Below, one piece after another: positions 1-15,460 of a stretch of 64,000 bases of DNA. The stretch lies in the NCBI RefSeq assembly GCF_020184175.1, contig NC_065532.1, positions 40,444,287-40,508,286 of the forward strand, given 5' to 3'. The first letter of the stretch is position 1; each line of letters starts with the position of its first letter. The translations under genes and the position numbers were made by a program. Below the pieces are notes generated by a model. The model did not search any database. It was not told the origin of the DNA and saw nothing but the letters and a program-made list of their open reading frames with translations. Source of the stretch: Aphis gossypii (lineage: Eukaryota; Arthropoda; Insecta; Hemiptera; Aphididae).

Positions 1-2740
1 TAAAACATTGACAATTTTATATTTTTAGTATACCACAGAGTTAGGTTAAGTTTTATATTTTAAGTGTAATATACTTCTTATTGGTATTAAAACAGAATGT
101 GTATCGCTAAGACACATTTATTTTTTAGAAGATGAAATCAGGTACTAATATTTTTATTGCAGTTAAAAAATATTAACCATAATATTAAAAATGTTATTTA
201 AATAAAAAGGTATTTATGTTCCACACAGAAGAACTTAATTTCACTATATGAAGTCAAGGAGTAAAAGATATTTGATACTTAATATGAATTCAGTGATCAG
301 TAAATAAGAATTTTGTGAGTATATACAATACACTATATAGTGTGATTAAGCCAATCATGTTCATTCTTCTTTAATCATATAAGAATATATTTATTTAAAC
401 TGTTTAAACTAAGTTTTTAATAGTTTGTTTTTAGTTTTTTCATACCAACTTAAAAATTCTTGAATTATTTTGTTTTAATTTTAAGGAGTGTAGTAGCGCA
501 TATCTTTTTAAAATGAGAATCACAGATTTTTTTTATTATAAAAAATTGTTAAGTGCATGATTTTTTTTAAGTTGAAGGCATTTAAATTGAAATTCAAACA
601 AAGAGAGGAATTATTAACCTTTAATTACCAACCAACAATAATAAAAGTCCCTATTTCCTTAATAATGATTTTTCATAAAATTTTAAATATGTATAATATT
701 AAGTACCTATAGTACTTATTATATAATTATACTCATTATTACTCGGACAATTTTTAAATAGAGAGCGAGATTACTTACTAATTTTCATGATTTTCCTTAA
801 TATTATTATCTGAATAAATTGTATTAATTTTAAGGATTGTTTTCTTGGATATCTAAATAGATAATTTAATTTAAATATTTGTATTATCAAAAAAAGGTTG
901 CCAAAACGTTTATTTAATTTTGTAAAAATATAACTTTTCGCCCCAAAATGGGTTATGAGATAAATAGTTACATACCCTAAGTAACTACCAATATGATTTA
1001 TAGGTACTTTAATTTTTAATATATATTTTTAAATAATTATGAATATAACTACTATAAAGTATAATCAAATTGAAAAAATCAAGGATGTGGATTAACAAAT
1101 GTAAAATATGATTAGGTATCTAAGTCAGAAATTTTCAACTTTTTTGAGTCCATCCGACTTTAAAAACAATTAAAACGTCTCCCACGTGAATATAACGATA
1201 ATATAATAAAATAAATAATTCTATATTATCTATTGCAGATAGGACTCACTTAATAATAACCGGTGACGCCCCTGGGAGTCACGATGCACAGGTTAAAAAC
1301 CCCAAATCAAAGTTATAGGTAGGTACACTAGAGATGGTATGAACCACGATAAATAAGGTTTTTAGAATGTCGAACAATCTGAATAAAGGGAGATGTAGTA
1401 ATCAGTCCACTCTGATAACTTCTAATAATATATGTAATATATTTAATTAATAATGAATAACAAGCCATTGTTTTAATTAAACGTTTAATTAAAACATAAT
1501 TTATTGTAATTTAAAGTGCATATCGTATATACTAACTATATAGTATATAAAGAGATATACAAGCTCATTATTATATCTAAACCTAAAATCTGTGCTTCCC
1601 ATATAATATAATTGATTTTCAACGCAATGGTGCGTATTTTTGTTGTGAACACACAACATAAAAAATGTTTTCTTGAAATAATTGTAATCAGAATTATTGA
1701 AAACGCTTTGGTTAAAATCCAATGTAAGAAATATAAATATTATTTAAGGAAAATTAGAATATTTGTATAATAGTTGAGTGGCATCATTAAGTCAGGCTCA
1801 CAATAATATTGCTCAACTTACACTTGTAAATGTTGTTCGCTTTACACATCGTTTTACCAACTCAAAAATTACATATTTTGTATACTTGATATACGTATAA
1901 TGTGTAATTTATTTTAAATATTAAAAGTACTAAAAGTGATATTTTCGCTATACATGTTTGATTTATAATCAATTCGCGCAATGGTACGAAAAATGACTAC
2001 TATAAGATTTTAAATATTTCTAAGAAACTAAACACTTCAAAAATATTCTAGTTCCACTAATGCCTTCAGTGCATAAAAATATTTTATAAGTGTTCAATGA
2101 AAATTAAAAATTACCTATATTTTAAATGTAAGTAAGTTTTTGCGTGAAGCGATCATTCTTTATTTCTTATTCATATATTCATATAAAATGGGAAATTACG
2201 ATGAACTTGGCGGAATAACGTCACGCGCTATTTTCCAATTTCTCATAACTCATTAAATAATGTGAGTAGATGTTAAAGCGACATAATTTTCTTAGAATTA
2301 TTAAAAAAAAAACTTATTTTCTGATTTTGTGCTGCTTTAATAAGGTTAAAAACTAAACATTATGGAACTCGTAAAAAATATTTAAATGTTTTAGTAATGT
2401 TTTATGGAGCATGGAAGTATGTTAATTTATGTTATGTTAAAAAATCAAATACTAATGTATTTGATTATGTTCAAATTAAATTATATTGATAACTATTTTT
2501 TTTAATTTTTTTTTTTTTTTTGTAATTTATAATTTTATTTATTCCTGCGTACTTAAATTTTTGAACGTTTATTATTTTATTTTATGCATACAATGACATT
2601 TTCCAATGCAATGTTTTTAGCAAAAATTATGTGTTTATTTATTATGTAACAGAGCCACTTCAATTACTAATATTAAAATAAATTACTTTAATTGAAAAAT
2701 AAATGTATCATAAAATACACTTAAAAATAATACGGGTTGG

Positions 2741-2900
2741 ACAAGACAAACCGTCTTTACTCAGCATCGTGTTTTGTATTCAATGGTTTATTATTGAACT
2801 CAAAATTAACAAATACATTACAGTGACTTACTGCAGACTTACTCCTCAATGATTACATACACTTAACACCTACTATACAGCAAAACGGTTACTTACTTTC
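2741..2900. repeat. Dispersed repeat, possible copy near 30957-31080
   Basis: Both places share the order ACTCAGCAT, then a TTTATTATTGAA-like or TTTATCAATAAA-like segment, AAATTAACAA, ACAGTGA and a CTAC/CCTA-rich end. The match is loose and no terminal repeats are clear. It is probably an old copy of a dispersed element. Confidence 0.35.
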
Positions 2901-3283
2901 CCCCTTTTTAATCTCTATAATATGCTACGAGGGCTGAAAAATATGTAATATTTGAATATATTATCATTAATGAACATGATGCAATTATGTATTTTATACT
3001 ATAAAATATACGATGTTATAGTGTATAATATACATTTACTCGTCCTCATGAGAAGAGAAAATATTGTTTAAACAATTTATATTTTTCAATAATACGCAGA
3101 AACGAGAGCACATCTATATACTATGTAAACAAATTAAATATACATATCATATATGTATATTGTGACGATACGTACACCCCACGTACATGTATTACAAGTC
3201 TTATCCGTGTACAAATTACACATAAAATAATTTTAAATTTTTGAACGAATAGAGTGCTTTGTCACCGTGCAAATATATACATA

Positions 3284-3882
3284 CACTGGGTGATCTATTT
3301 AATGTAAAACACTTATTATTTCAAAATACATCAACGTTTTTGAAAATATTCCTTTCATAATATAATTTTAAGCTGCTATATATAAAAATTAATAAAAACA
3401 TTTTTGGAAAAAATGATTTTTTTTACTAATTTTTCATCGTTACCTACATGTTATACATTTTTAATTTCATGTGCCAATGAACAGTATTATTCGAAGTATT
3501 TTGATTTATAAGAATCAAATTTTAAACAAGTAGCTTAATAGTTATAAGTATATATTTAAACTTCAGATGAGCGGATTAGTGGATCAGTACCTATATTACG
3601 GAGTACTGCATTCCACTCATTTATACTTCAAATACTTAGAAATCATAAACTACGCGTACATAATTCAATTTTTACATATTATTATATAAGTACTTCAAAC
3701 AATATTCTGTTTTTGGATGAAAAAATTCATATAGTCATTAAAAAAAGGTCGTAAAAATTAAGAAAAATATTGTTTTTTAATGAACTAAAATTATTTTTAA
3801 AATAAGTATAGTTTCCAAAACGTTAATGGTTATTGGGAGTAATTAGTGTTTTACGTTAAATGTATCAGTGTATCACCCGGTA
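3284..3882. mobile_element. Non-autonomous DNA element with inverted ends
   Basis: The left end (3284 onward) contains ACTGGGTGAT followed by TTTAATGTAAAACACTTATTA. The right end carries the inverted version, TAGTGTTTTACGTTAAATGTATCAG followed by ATCACCCGGT, so the arms pair over about 35 bases with gaps. The roughly 600-bp interior has no open frame and also contains self-complementary stretches (ACTTCAGATGAGCGG around 3561 against CCACTCATTTATACTTCAAA around 3613). The ends and flanking TA suggest a Tc1/mariner-type MITE, but the superfamily is inferred. Confidence 0.5.
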
Positions 3883-6800
3883 TAAACAAATAGCTGACGA
3901 AAATGTAACCACTGATATTTATATAGGTACACTATATTATAATATGTCCATCATCGATATAGAGAAACACAAGTATATATTATCTTGTCAAACAATGAAA
4001 TACTGCGTTGCAATATAAATATGTGGATTAAGCATGTGGCTGGCGCCTTGTCGCGATGATTTATGCAGGACCATGCCATTTTTGAATTATTTTCTTTGAC
4101 AACAATATGAAAACTAAAACAGACAACAGTATAGTTGTTAATCTAGCCTATATACATACAGAGTGATTATTTTAGAGGTAACAAGCTCGTTTTATCGAAA
4201 AGTTTTAACGTTTTTGGAAATATCCATTTTTAGATAGTTTTAACAAATCATTATAAAACAATACTTTTAAACGCAAATTACAATTCACTACTACTATTTA
4301 TTTATTTTATTATTTACCATCTCGGAGTATAAAAAAAAATGTACGTAGGCTTACTTTTTAAATAAATAATAATTTTTCAGTGTATTATATAGTATTTAAC
4401 AGTTGTATATAAAATTATTAAAATATTATGTATTGTTACATCTTTGTGTCATAACTAAAACACTTTTGTAAGTGTGACAAATGAAATAATATGTTCACTT
4501 CACGATAATCTCCAAATTCTAACTATTTTGGAAATAATTGAAACCATTTAAAAATGGTTTATGAAAAAATTCAGTCGTTTAATCAAATTTAAATCTCAAC
4601 TATCTATAATTTATAATAGTCTAATATTCTGAGTATAAATTAACTAGAATAAATAATAAATACACACGACTCCTATTTTGATTTGATTTTAAATCATTAT
4701 AATAAGGGTAATAAATTTATAATTTATAAGTAGACTATAAATACTTTGAATTAAATAAATCAGAAATTATTGGTTTTAAATTTCGATTTATATACGTCGA
4801 TATTTTCAAAAAAATCATCTTCTTTACAATTATAGTAAAAAAGTATTATTTTCTTTTGAAAAAAGAGTTCGTATTATTACTGCAGAATATACCTATATCC
4901 TATAGGTATATCTTAAATAGTAAATAGCACTTGGTAATATGGTCTTTCAGTTATACTTAAAAATTATAAAAATCAGAAAAATTCATCATTTATGAATTAT
5001 GGATAAGTTGAGTAAGAGATACAATTTCCGTTTGTGCAATAATTTAGTAGCTGGATTTATATTTTATAAATAATTTTTACACTTTATAATACTTGCATAT
5101 CATAATGCACTGTGATGTCTGTGACTGTGTTGGTTGAGACTCGAGAGAACACTATTAATCCGCTTGCATGGTTTACGTCTTACAAACTCATAACATATCA
5201 AATTTGGGTACCGTCAATTTTTCGTTGTTATGGCTTAAATATTATTTAATCAATTTAGGTATTTATTATTAAATTTATATAAATAAAAATATTATTTAAA
5301 GCGTCTCAAAGGCTTTTATTGATGTTTGTTATAAATTTAAATTGAGTATTAAATAACTATAAAACATTTCGATTTTCAAATGGTCATAACTCGATGTAAA
5401 ATGTATAATATAAATAAAAGCCTACGACTTTCTTTAGATAATATGCTTACTTAAAAATGTGATGAAATATCATATCAAATTAATAACATAAAATGGATTC
5501 GGTTGAACACTAATTTTGTTATGTTGTACGTTTGTACAGCGGAAACAACAGTATTATATGTAGGCGTGACGTCCTTTTAAGAAAATTCGGTGGGTAAAAT
5601 AATTTAGAAGTTTCTTCAACCATCAATTTATGCATTGTAATTTGCGTTTGCTAAAAAGTATTTTTAAATATAGATTTTTTCTTTAAATAATTGTTAAAAA
5701 TACATTATGGACATTGTTTTTTAAAGTAAGCATACAAATTACTGCAAAGTTTAACTAATTAGGCAACATAAATCTATTTTGTGAACATGAAACCAGGATA
5801 TTTTTTTAAGGCTTGGGGCATTTTTTGAATATATTTACCTAATTATTATAATAATTATTATACATTATACTATTATTAATATTAAAAAAATATTGTGTGG
5901 AAAGAATATTAATAGGTGTTTAGAGAGATTCTGTATTGATGGGGAAACGACAATACGACATATAGGTATTTAATGAAAAACATGACATTAAATAAGAAGG
6001 TTAGATACTTGTAAAAGGGACGTAAATACATTTAGAACGTAGAATGACAGACAAGTTTAAGGACAAAGACTCCAGTGAAAAATATGAAATTGACTTTTAA
6101 GTAATCCATGAAGAGCTTATAGACCGTATAGAAAGGATTTTTAGATTTGTTTTAATAGAATTGGTAGTTTAGGATATTAAGCCTTGAATTTTTAACTCTT
6201 ATAATATTCATTACTGTGTTCAGTAAGCAGAGGTACTAAGAAAACCAATACTTTTTTTTGTTGAAACTTAAATTTTGATAAAAGACCAATAGACAATAGA
6301 GAAGGTTTTACTCAATATCGTTCTACAAATTTAATTATTTATCAAACTTTCAAATTAAATATAACAACGTAGGTACACTTCAGTGAAGACGTGCAGTTGT
6401 TGTCGCGTAATTACTAAATGGTTTTTGATATGTTATAAATATAGAGATAATATAGCACAGTATAAAAAACAGTAAAAAATGTAAAAAGAATAAAACAAAT
6501 AAATAATACATCATAATTAATGAATGCGATACACTCTTTTAATTTTATCATTATTCTTCGGGATACAGCTTTTTTTGATTTCATAAACAAATTATAAAAC
6601 AAAATGTTTCTTGGGAAAAAATCTATATATTTTTAAATTTAATTATGAACTTACAAACATATTTTTGAAATCAATTAATGATGTTTAAATTTAAATATTA
6701 TAATTTCATTTATTTACTTTCTTCCAGTACAATACATTTACGTATAACTTTATTAAGTTGTATTTGGAATAATTATTAATAATTATAAGCATAAATTACT

Positions 6801-7404
6801 TATATAATAAATACGCGTTGTTAAAAAATGTGAGGACACGAATACAGAATCCGGGAACAGGGTGTTAAATATTTGTCTCATTTCGTTTACCTCGGTACAG
6901 TATAGTGTTAATGTATTGTTATAAATTTGGAAATACTTAATGATTAATCATTGTTGTCTACCGTCAACGATTCAGAGCAGATCTCAGTTTACTGTAGAAT
7001 TTATGTCATTATCCAAATTTTAAGTGTTCATAAAAAGTATACTAATAACTGAAATAACGATGGCACAAAAGACCCAATTATTCTGTGTCAAATTACCAAT
7101 CGATAGAACGCTGTATGAAACTTTAAGACCACATACTATTTTTTTACCCTAAGGTGCAATTATGAATAAAAAAAAATACAATTTGCTGTATAACCAAACT
7201 TCTTTGATCATGCTTAAAATTGTGATAAGTAAACGCTAATAGTAATTAATTTGAATAATATATTCATAACTATAACATAAAAATAGTAGGTCAGCGCATT
7301 TTGGTGGTGGATGTTTGTCCATCGTCCCTTCAGTCCTCGGACAGGATAGTGTAATTTTACTGAAGGTATTCGATTTGAATGTAATGATTGCATTCGATTA
7401 AAAA

Positions 7405-7720
7405 CGATTCTGAGCTGATGAGGGGATTTTTTTATTTAATTTTATTTGTTTCTATGGTGATAAACAAAGCCGTAATTATTTAATGTTATAAAATCGTGAT
7501 ATTGTACATTTTTTCTCCTTTAACCGCTTTTATTTCGAGTACTGTTTCGAAAATCCAAAAATGACTTCTTTAAAGTATCAGCTCAAAAACATTACCTTTC
7601 AGAAAATATGCTACACTTGTATTTTTGAGCGAGTTTAGAGGGAGAAAAAGTGTTTACAAAATAAAAAAGAAATAAACATTATTGTAAAACCAATACATTC
7701 CTCGGCTCCGCTCAGAATCT
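7405..7720. mobile_element. MITE with GATTCTGAGC terminal repeats
   Basis: The left end is GATTCTGAGCTGATGAGG. The right end is CCTCGGCTCCGCTCAGAATC, the inverted form with a few changes. The interior holds a block (7550-7720) that recurs almost exactly at 15465-15630, including AAAATATGCTACACTTGTATTTTTGAG and a terminal ATTGTAAAACCAATACATT. No coding capacity is seen. A larger relative appears to lie at 42766-44626. Confidence 0.6.
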
Positions 7721-10368
7721 AAAATAACTGTAATATAACACCATAAAAAATCATAGGCAATATATTTTCGATGTAATTAAAACTCATTTAAAATATTTTG
7801 TTCAGTATTTTTAAAAGTGATAAAAATATTAATTTTGTGGATACCTAATTAAATTTAAAATTATATGTACTATTATAAAAAAGTTTTTGAGCACTTTCAT
7901 CCCGTTAAAAAGTATTTTATATAATAAACTTAGTAATTACCAAAAATTTCAAATATTTTATTTCTAAATTAACAAAATATATAGTGGATAATTCCGATAG
8001 TAAAAAAAAAGTATTTTATTAACTATAATAGTGCATAATCTTCAATTTTCTAGGAAATTTTAAAGTTTGATTCTTTATATTAAAATATATTCATAGAAAT
8101 TGAGATTTATTTTAAAATGAACTAATCTATATTGTAACCAATAAGTTTATCAGTTTATGTAGTCATGGTAAAATGAAAAACTCAATACGTAAATATATAA
8201 AATTGAAATAAAAAAATTTAACATTGATTGAGTTTAAATTATTTTTTTTAACTGGATCTTTAAATTTGCTATCATTGATTTTTAAACTATATTAAAAATG
8301 AAAAACTTACAAAGAGAAACTACACAATAAAATATGTATATATTTAAGTTATTATCTAACATAGATGGGCACTTAATTTGTTTTTTTATTTTATTGAATA
8401 AAATTGAAAAATATAATAATAATTTTTTAAGTGGGAGATGAATTTATAACTCATAATAAATATAAATAGTTAATTAAATGTATAGTATATAAGTAAAAAA
8501 TGTATTCTTATTCGCCTGATTTATAATAACTAACATTGATAAATAACGATAATACTAATTAATAAAACATAAACTGCTTTAGTCGCTTGATGAGAGACCA
8601 TTAATCGTAACTTAAACATCCATCAACAGTAGGTACACCTATCCAAAGAGTTTATTATTTTATTTTTTTAATTACAATTAATAAATTTATTTTTTTTTTT
8701 TTTTTTAGGTAGAGAGTATTTTCAGAAATAATAAATTAAAATAAACATTATGTTTATTGAATTTATTAAATTGAAAATGTAGTGTCACAGTAACTGAAAA
8801 TTGATTGTCATCGGCATCGAATTATATATGCATGTATGATTTGTTACACATCATCACGAAGTGTCGCTTGTAAACCTCAATATAAGCTCTAATACTTAAT
8901 TGCTTGGGTAAACGTATGCGTACCTGTATGAAAGTTTAACAGAATATTTATTACTAAGATACTTGAATCCTGTACGAATTTCATGGTTGGTATTATTTAT
9001 CATGTTAGTTGGACTAATTACAGATTTCAAAACACGACGAAGCATACTGCTACAGGTGGAGGCTTGTATTGATGTGATTTAGTTTTATATATATTTTATA
9101 TACATATAGTAAGTAAGATTGTGAAACCTAGTTAATTTTTTAGGAAATATTAGTATATTACACACTATAAGATGAAATCTTAATATTATTGTTGAGTTAT
9201 TATTTTATGGAAGAAACGGGTGGCATCATCAACCCCGTCACGGTAAGTGAAATAACTTTGACGGATTTGTCATAATTTATTTTAATTTTCTAGTTAAATG
9301 CCCTACGTGAAAATTTGGTTTAAGTATGATTGCATTTTTCAGTCATTTTTTTTTAAGATCAATTAGTCGCGGTCGTCACGTCAACAAAATGTAGGTATAG
9401 TAAGTAAAGTAGTGCTGATTGTCATCGTAGTGTGTATTTCAAGTATAATAAACTAGAAACGTAATTATTTAAGGGATTTGGAATTTTATTGAACGATAGG
9501 AATAACGTTTTTATTGGTATATAATTAATAGTTACATGATACTTTTAAAAGATTTATTTTCGATAAATTATTTTAAAAGTAGATTAAAAAAAAAAGTACG
9601 AAACATTTCAGTATAATAGATAAGGTAATGTATTATGGCTTTTGTTGTGTCGAAATTAATTAAATGCCAGATAGAACATAATATTTTGTAGAATAAAATC
9701 TTTTGGCGAAAAAAGCTATATTTTAACAGTTATTCGTTTGATTTGATTAATTTTGTTATGATTTGAGTGAATGTAAAATTAAATATGATTTTGTCGATTA
9801 TTGTATTTAAAATTTAATAAAGCTAATTAATTTTAGATGTTATTTTATACGATAATAATTTACCAAAAGTGGAGAGTATACAAATCGTGAACGAATTTTG
9901 ACACTATGGGGAATTTTGACAATCATAAATTATTGTTATTGTGTCTCATAATTACATAAAATACTGAATAAAGAATATTAAATTTACGAAAAATGGTGAA
10001 TACTATCAATTCATATAAAAGGTGATAAATAATGAAAACACTAAACTGCACATTTTAAATTGAAAAATTGGTTATAACTTATAAAGTTATAACTATTTAA
10101 TTTATGTGAGCATAGTATTTTGTTAATATTTAATTAACAATTAGCGAAGTATAATGTTAGAAAAATAAATAACCTGTATTTCTTTTAGTTTAAAAAAGAA
10201 CTATTTTCTGGCACTACGTTTTATATAACATATATGGTTATGACGTGTGAATTACATTTAGTTTATAATTTATAATTTATTATTGTCTTATAGCCTACAT
10301 ATTTATCTTGAAATGTTTTTTTATGAACCGAAAATACTGCAGTTATCTATGTAGGTATTATATAGGTA

Positions 10369-10623
10369 TTATGTATTATTTAATAGGTTTTCTTTTTTTT
10401 TTTGTAATATTATTAATATTTTTACAATAAGACGGTGGACAGAATTTGCATTTGGTAAATTGGTATTAATAACAGAAAATAACACGATGCCGTACATGTA
10501 TATTGTCGTGTGCACCAAATTGAAAAAGGCGTATTTTAGTCGGTAGATAGTGTTTAGCTTGAAGAACATGCGCGACACCCCTATGAGGTTCCGCGCCCAT
10601 TTGGTGCTTATAAAACGTCTCAT
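10369..10623 (-). other. Unassigned open frame in a GC-richer block
   Basis: On the minus strand an 84-codon frame opens at 10623. Its first 50 codons (roughly 10470-10623) are clearly less AT-rich than the surroundings, then the frame runs into low-complexity codons. Another minus frame across the same block is also open for about 50 codons, so the open state alone is weak evidence. I recognise no domain. It could be a decayed transposon fragment or a lone exon of an unseen gene. Confidence 0.15.
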
Positions 10624-11657
10624 CTACTCATTTTGTTTTACTTTTACACTAAACTCAGCCGCCGACTATTCATAAAAGGTACGTACGCAGCACAAGTATA
10701 TAATAATAATATATTATTAGTATGATGATGAATATTTATTAAATAGGTATATAATTTAACAATGTGATTTTCTTTTACTGTTTCAATAGTACCTATACTG
10801 TATGTTTGTATTAATTTTTTTCGCACAAAGAACCAACAATTAAAATACAGGATATTATATTTTAAATTTTAGTAAATATAAAACACAAAAAAAACATTTT
10901 ACGTTTAAATTATTAATACAAATAACTGTATTCGTGGAATTTTTTAACATAACAATTTTGTATCAGTTATTTAGTCATTTTTATTTTATTTCTATCTTCA
11001 TAGTTAAAAATTTATTTTAACGTATATAGCTTGTATAAGTTTACTAACTAATTTTTTAGCAAAATATTTATTGCTTAATCTTCAAAGTTAAAATTTAACT
11101 ACGCCCTAATAGTTTAATTTAAACTATATAATCATAAAACTTACCTATACGTAGGATATTTCTATATTTTGTGATCAGATAGGTCAGTTATGCATGTTAT
11201 CATACTCAACTGTAATACTATTATAACAAAAATATAAAAATCATAGTTTTTATAAATATCGAAATATTTTTTATGTGTGTTATAACATATTATATAAGAA
11301 GAAAAGAACCTCCGCATTGCATTTGATAATATACAAAATTGTAGGGCATAGGTGTATTTATTATAAATTATAGAAATTATGAACTTAAATAAAAAAAAAA
11401 AAAAAATTGAATATATAATTTTATAATATAATATTATAACATATTATTGCATGCATAAATTAAACTTGTAGCAACTTATTTTTGTCAATAGTTGTATGAT
11501 AACATTAAAATAATATTTTAATGATCCTAAATAAACTCTTTGGTTGTATGCATAATATTATGTTAGAAATAACTTAATTAATTCATTTTCTTTATTGACT
11601 TATGCGAATAAACATTACAGTTTTATGTGAAATTTATATTTCAGCGATTTCTTGTAG

Positions 11658-11692
<35 letters not shown>

Positions 11693-12345
11693 CATTATTC
11701 AATTATCATTATCCTCAGTTGTTGCGTAGTTTAAAATGTATTCATTTGTACACATTTAATATGTATATGTATTATATAGTTCAAATTTAAAATGGAAATG
11801 TTATTGTTATAACCGTATAATATATTATTGAAAGATAATAATTTTTTGGTATTATTTATAACATAAATGAATAATTCATTTTATTTGATTAATATCATTA
11901 TTTTACTTTATTTGTAGTTGAATCGTAACAGCTAACTCAATATGTAATACTCAATAGCTAATGTTATCGAAATACGAATATACTTATTACTTATATTAGT
12001 TATAGCTTTATAAGCCAACAAAAACTTGGGTACAATAACACTTGAATCTTACTTTTTTGAAATTTCATTTTACATTATATTATCATTTCTATATCCACGA
12101 GTCTCGAAATTCAACCAGAAACCTAAGAATTAAACTAAACTAATTTTGTAATTCATAAATAGCTATATTAATAATAATTATTATGCTTTATATTCACAAG
12201 CTTCAGAGCAAGTACAATAAATCGAAAAATTAAAAAAAAATACTTGACAATATAAAAATATATGTGTAATAGACAATTAAATATTGACCTCTCTGAAAAT
12301 CAGAAGTATAGATAGTATATTGATAGAGCAATACTTAAATTTATT

Positions 12346-12778
12346 TTGTTAATATATTACTTATATGAGACTGCTTTTGAGATCGGATTATTACAAATTG
12401 AGTTTTTTGTTTTACTTGATACTGATCGGCAAACTCCTTCGAAATTTTCTTTTCGATTTTTAACGATGACACGCTTTGTTAGAGTAACGAGAGTCTATGC
12501 CGGTTTATTTTTCGAAAATAGTTTTTGGTATGATGAAAACTATAATTGACGGTCCCGGGTCAGTATCGTATAAACGTATTAGTGTATCCACTGGCTATAC
12601 ACATTTTGTCGAACATCGTATATGCTTGATACAATATACCTCGGGGAACTTATTTTTATTTAGTCTCAAAAGACCGTACACGTATGTATACCACTTACGT
12701 CCTACATATTTCGGTTTACTCTTAGATTGTACCCTTCGAAATAATTTCTATTTTCTATCAAATGTTACGACACGATAA
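12346..12778 (+). other. Two overlapping unassigned open frames
   Basis: Two plus-strand frames (12346-12549 and 12497-12778) overlap in different phases across a block slightly richer in G+C than its flanks. This pattern would fit an old coding fragment broken by a frameshift. No motif is recognised and no good splice sites frame it, so it is recorded as an unexplained block and not as a gene. Confidence 0.12.
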
Positions 12779-15460
12779 AAAAAATATATTTTTAAGAAAT
12801 ATTACCTTGGGTGTATTGATATAAGGTGTTTAATATATCACATTATAATACGTAAGAAGTTTGTATTCATAGGATTTATGGAAATTTATTGTTTAGCTTT
12901 TGAACTGAACGAAAAAGCTGCACATTTATTTTTACGCTCATTTTGGTTGGTCTTTCATGTGTGTACATGTAATAAAAATTATTGCAAAAGTATTTGAAAA
13001 ACGAAAATTTGACAAGATAACTCAAAAAAGTTTTTTTTTTTATTGAACAAAAATTTATATATTTTCAATCTGTATTTACAAGTTATACAATAAGTAAATT
13101 GGATGGATTTTGATTGACAGGAGGGGGAAGTCACCCAGTGGTGGCACCCCAACTCAAAAAAAGTTATACTCAATTTTTTAAAAATATTTTTCACTAAAAT
13201 CGTTTGAAAACATATTGTATAATCGAATCGAATTAATATATAATTGTTGATATTATTGAATTTATAGTTTATACTAAGGTAAATAAAAATATACTATAGC
13301 TAATATATAGAATATTGTCATTTTTAATTATAATTTTACAAAAAAAAATATCGATTTAATAAAAATTACACAAAAAAGACATATTTTAATATTTGGTTAA
13401 TTGTTATACAGAATACTTTAAAAAAAATGTTTAGCAAAAAATATAGCTATAAATTATATAGTTACTTAAAAACGAATATTCCGTAAACCTTAAAAATTAA
13501 ATGATTCAATAAATCATTTAAATTTAAAACTTTCAATTACTATAACAAATGTATTAAACACTTAACGATTAAAACAATAAACTTGTTAATACCTAATGAT
13601 TTTGTTTGTATTTAGTTTTTATTCTTGTAAATCGTACAATTTAATTTTCGCATATTAAAAAAATTCATGGTATTTAAATAAAGACTAAAATAGTAGTTAG
13701 TTATTTTACCTATAACTATAGTTATATTATATTATTAATAAAATAATTATTCTTGTTCTTTAGGGCTAAGACATATTAAACACCATTAAGGTTACTCATT
13801 GCAACAAAATTGTAACTCCAGTTGACTATATTATTATTCATTTAATACTTTATTTTATTTTTACTTCAAAAAGCATCATTTGATTTTTGTTTCGTATAAT
13901 GAACAACTCGTATCAGTTGTTCAGTCTACATTAATCAAATACAATAAATTATCAGAAGCTTTTATTCTTAAACCAAAATAAACAATTACTAATTTGTACA
14001 AGAAATCGGAAACTTTATTGTTTGAAACAAGACCTTATTGTAAAACAAGTCGGTAACATTTTAATGACCTGAAAATCTTTATTCAACTGTTTGTTAAATT
14101 AAAAATGAAGTTTAAAGATCGACTATCAAATTTCGTTTTAATAATGTGTTTTTATTCATTTTTTATTTTATACTTACAATAACTCAATATATCTAACCTT
14201 ACAATAACTTTATATAATATAATATATATAATTATTTAAACAATTAGGTTGATATTTTTCATAACTATGATTCTGAACTTTGAGTCAGAACATAATATTT
14301 AATTACAATAATATATAGACATTAATAACATTTATTTATAATTAAGTTTTTATTAGAAGTTCTAAAATAAACTAAAAATATTATATTACAGCAGATAATG
14401 AATAAGTAATCGATATAATATTATAATGTAATGTAATTTATCGAAATATGAACATAGAATATTCATACTAATATATTATGTAGTCTATTATTCACTAGTT
14501 GTGGAATGTATTATATTATAACATGTTTGACTGTTCGAAGCCCCAAAGTTTAGTATCAAAATAGTTAATGTTTTATTTTGTGAAATAATTTCAAATAAAC
14601 AATTTACGAGCTTTGTATCCGTGTCGATTATAGAACACTTTGAGACACATAAGTATAAAACAACTTAACATGAAGACATTGAAAACATACAGAAATAACT
14701 TTTAATATAATATGCATATAAGACATTATTTTTTGAGCGATTCAAAATACTTAAATTAAAAATTGTAATCGGTCGTTTTAAATTTAAATAATAATACGCA
14801 CCTTGTTCGTATTATTTACGATAATATTATTACATAATTAAATCATTATGGTGTGATTGGTGTACGCTTACATTGAATAAACAAATTTAAAATATTAACG
14901 AATATAGGTGCGTTGAAAAAAAAAATTATATTAGTTTAATTATCTTATTGATTTTTGATTGATTGTAACAATAAAACACTATATTGTTTTTTAACGTCCA
15001 AGTATTATATTATCGACTAAAACAAAATCAAATGCATAATATATTACATATAATAATATAATTATCTTTAGTACCATATACACATTACGCATCCCTACAA
15101 TATCAATATTATTATTATTCTACTAAATTATCTATAAAATAATTGTTTTTCTATCGTTATTCATGGCAGAAAATTCTTAACTGCAATGAAACATTTTCTA
15201 TCTCTTTTTTTTTACAAAGAATCGATATAATTATTAACTGCGGACTAGTGGAAACTTTAGAATAATAAATACCTTTATCACACTTGTACACGCACGTATC
15301 ATTTTCCGTGAAATCAAAATATTTATATATATCATGAACTATATTAATATAATATATTATAATAAAAATAAAAATAAAAATAATAATATTTAAAAAAAAA
15401 AAAAATAATAATAATAATAATAATAATTGTATTATTATAAAATTTTAATATTATATTAAA

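Noticed and set aside
1501..1722. 73-codon minus-strand open frame
   Set aside because: The composition is low-complexity (Tyr, Asn, Phe, Ile), with no domain, splice context or neighbouring exons.
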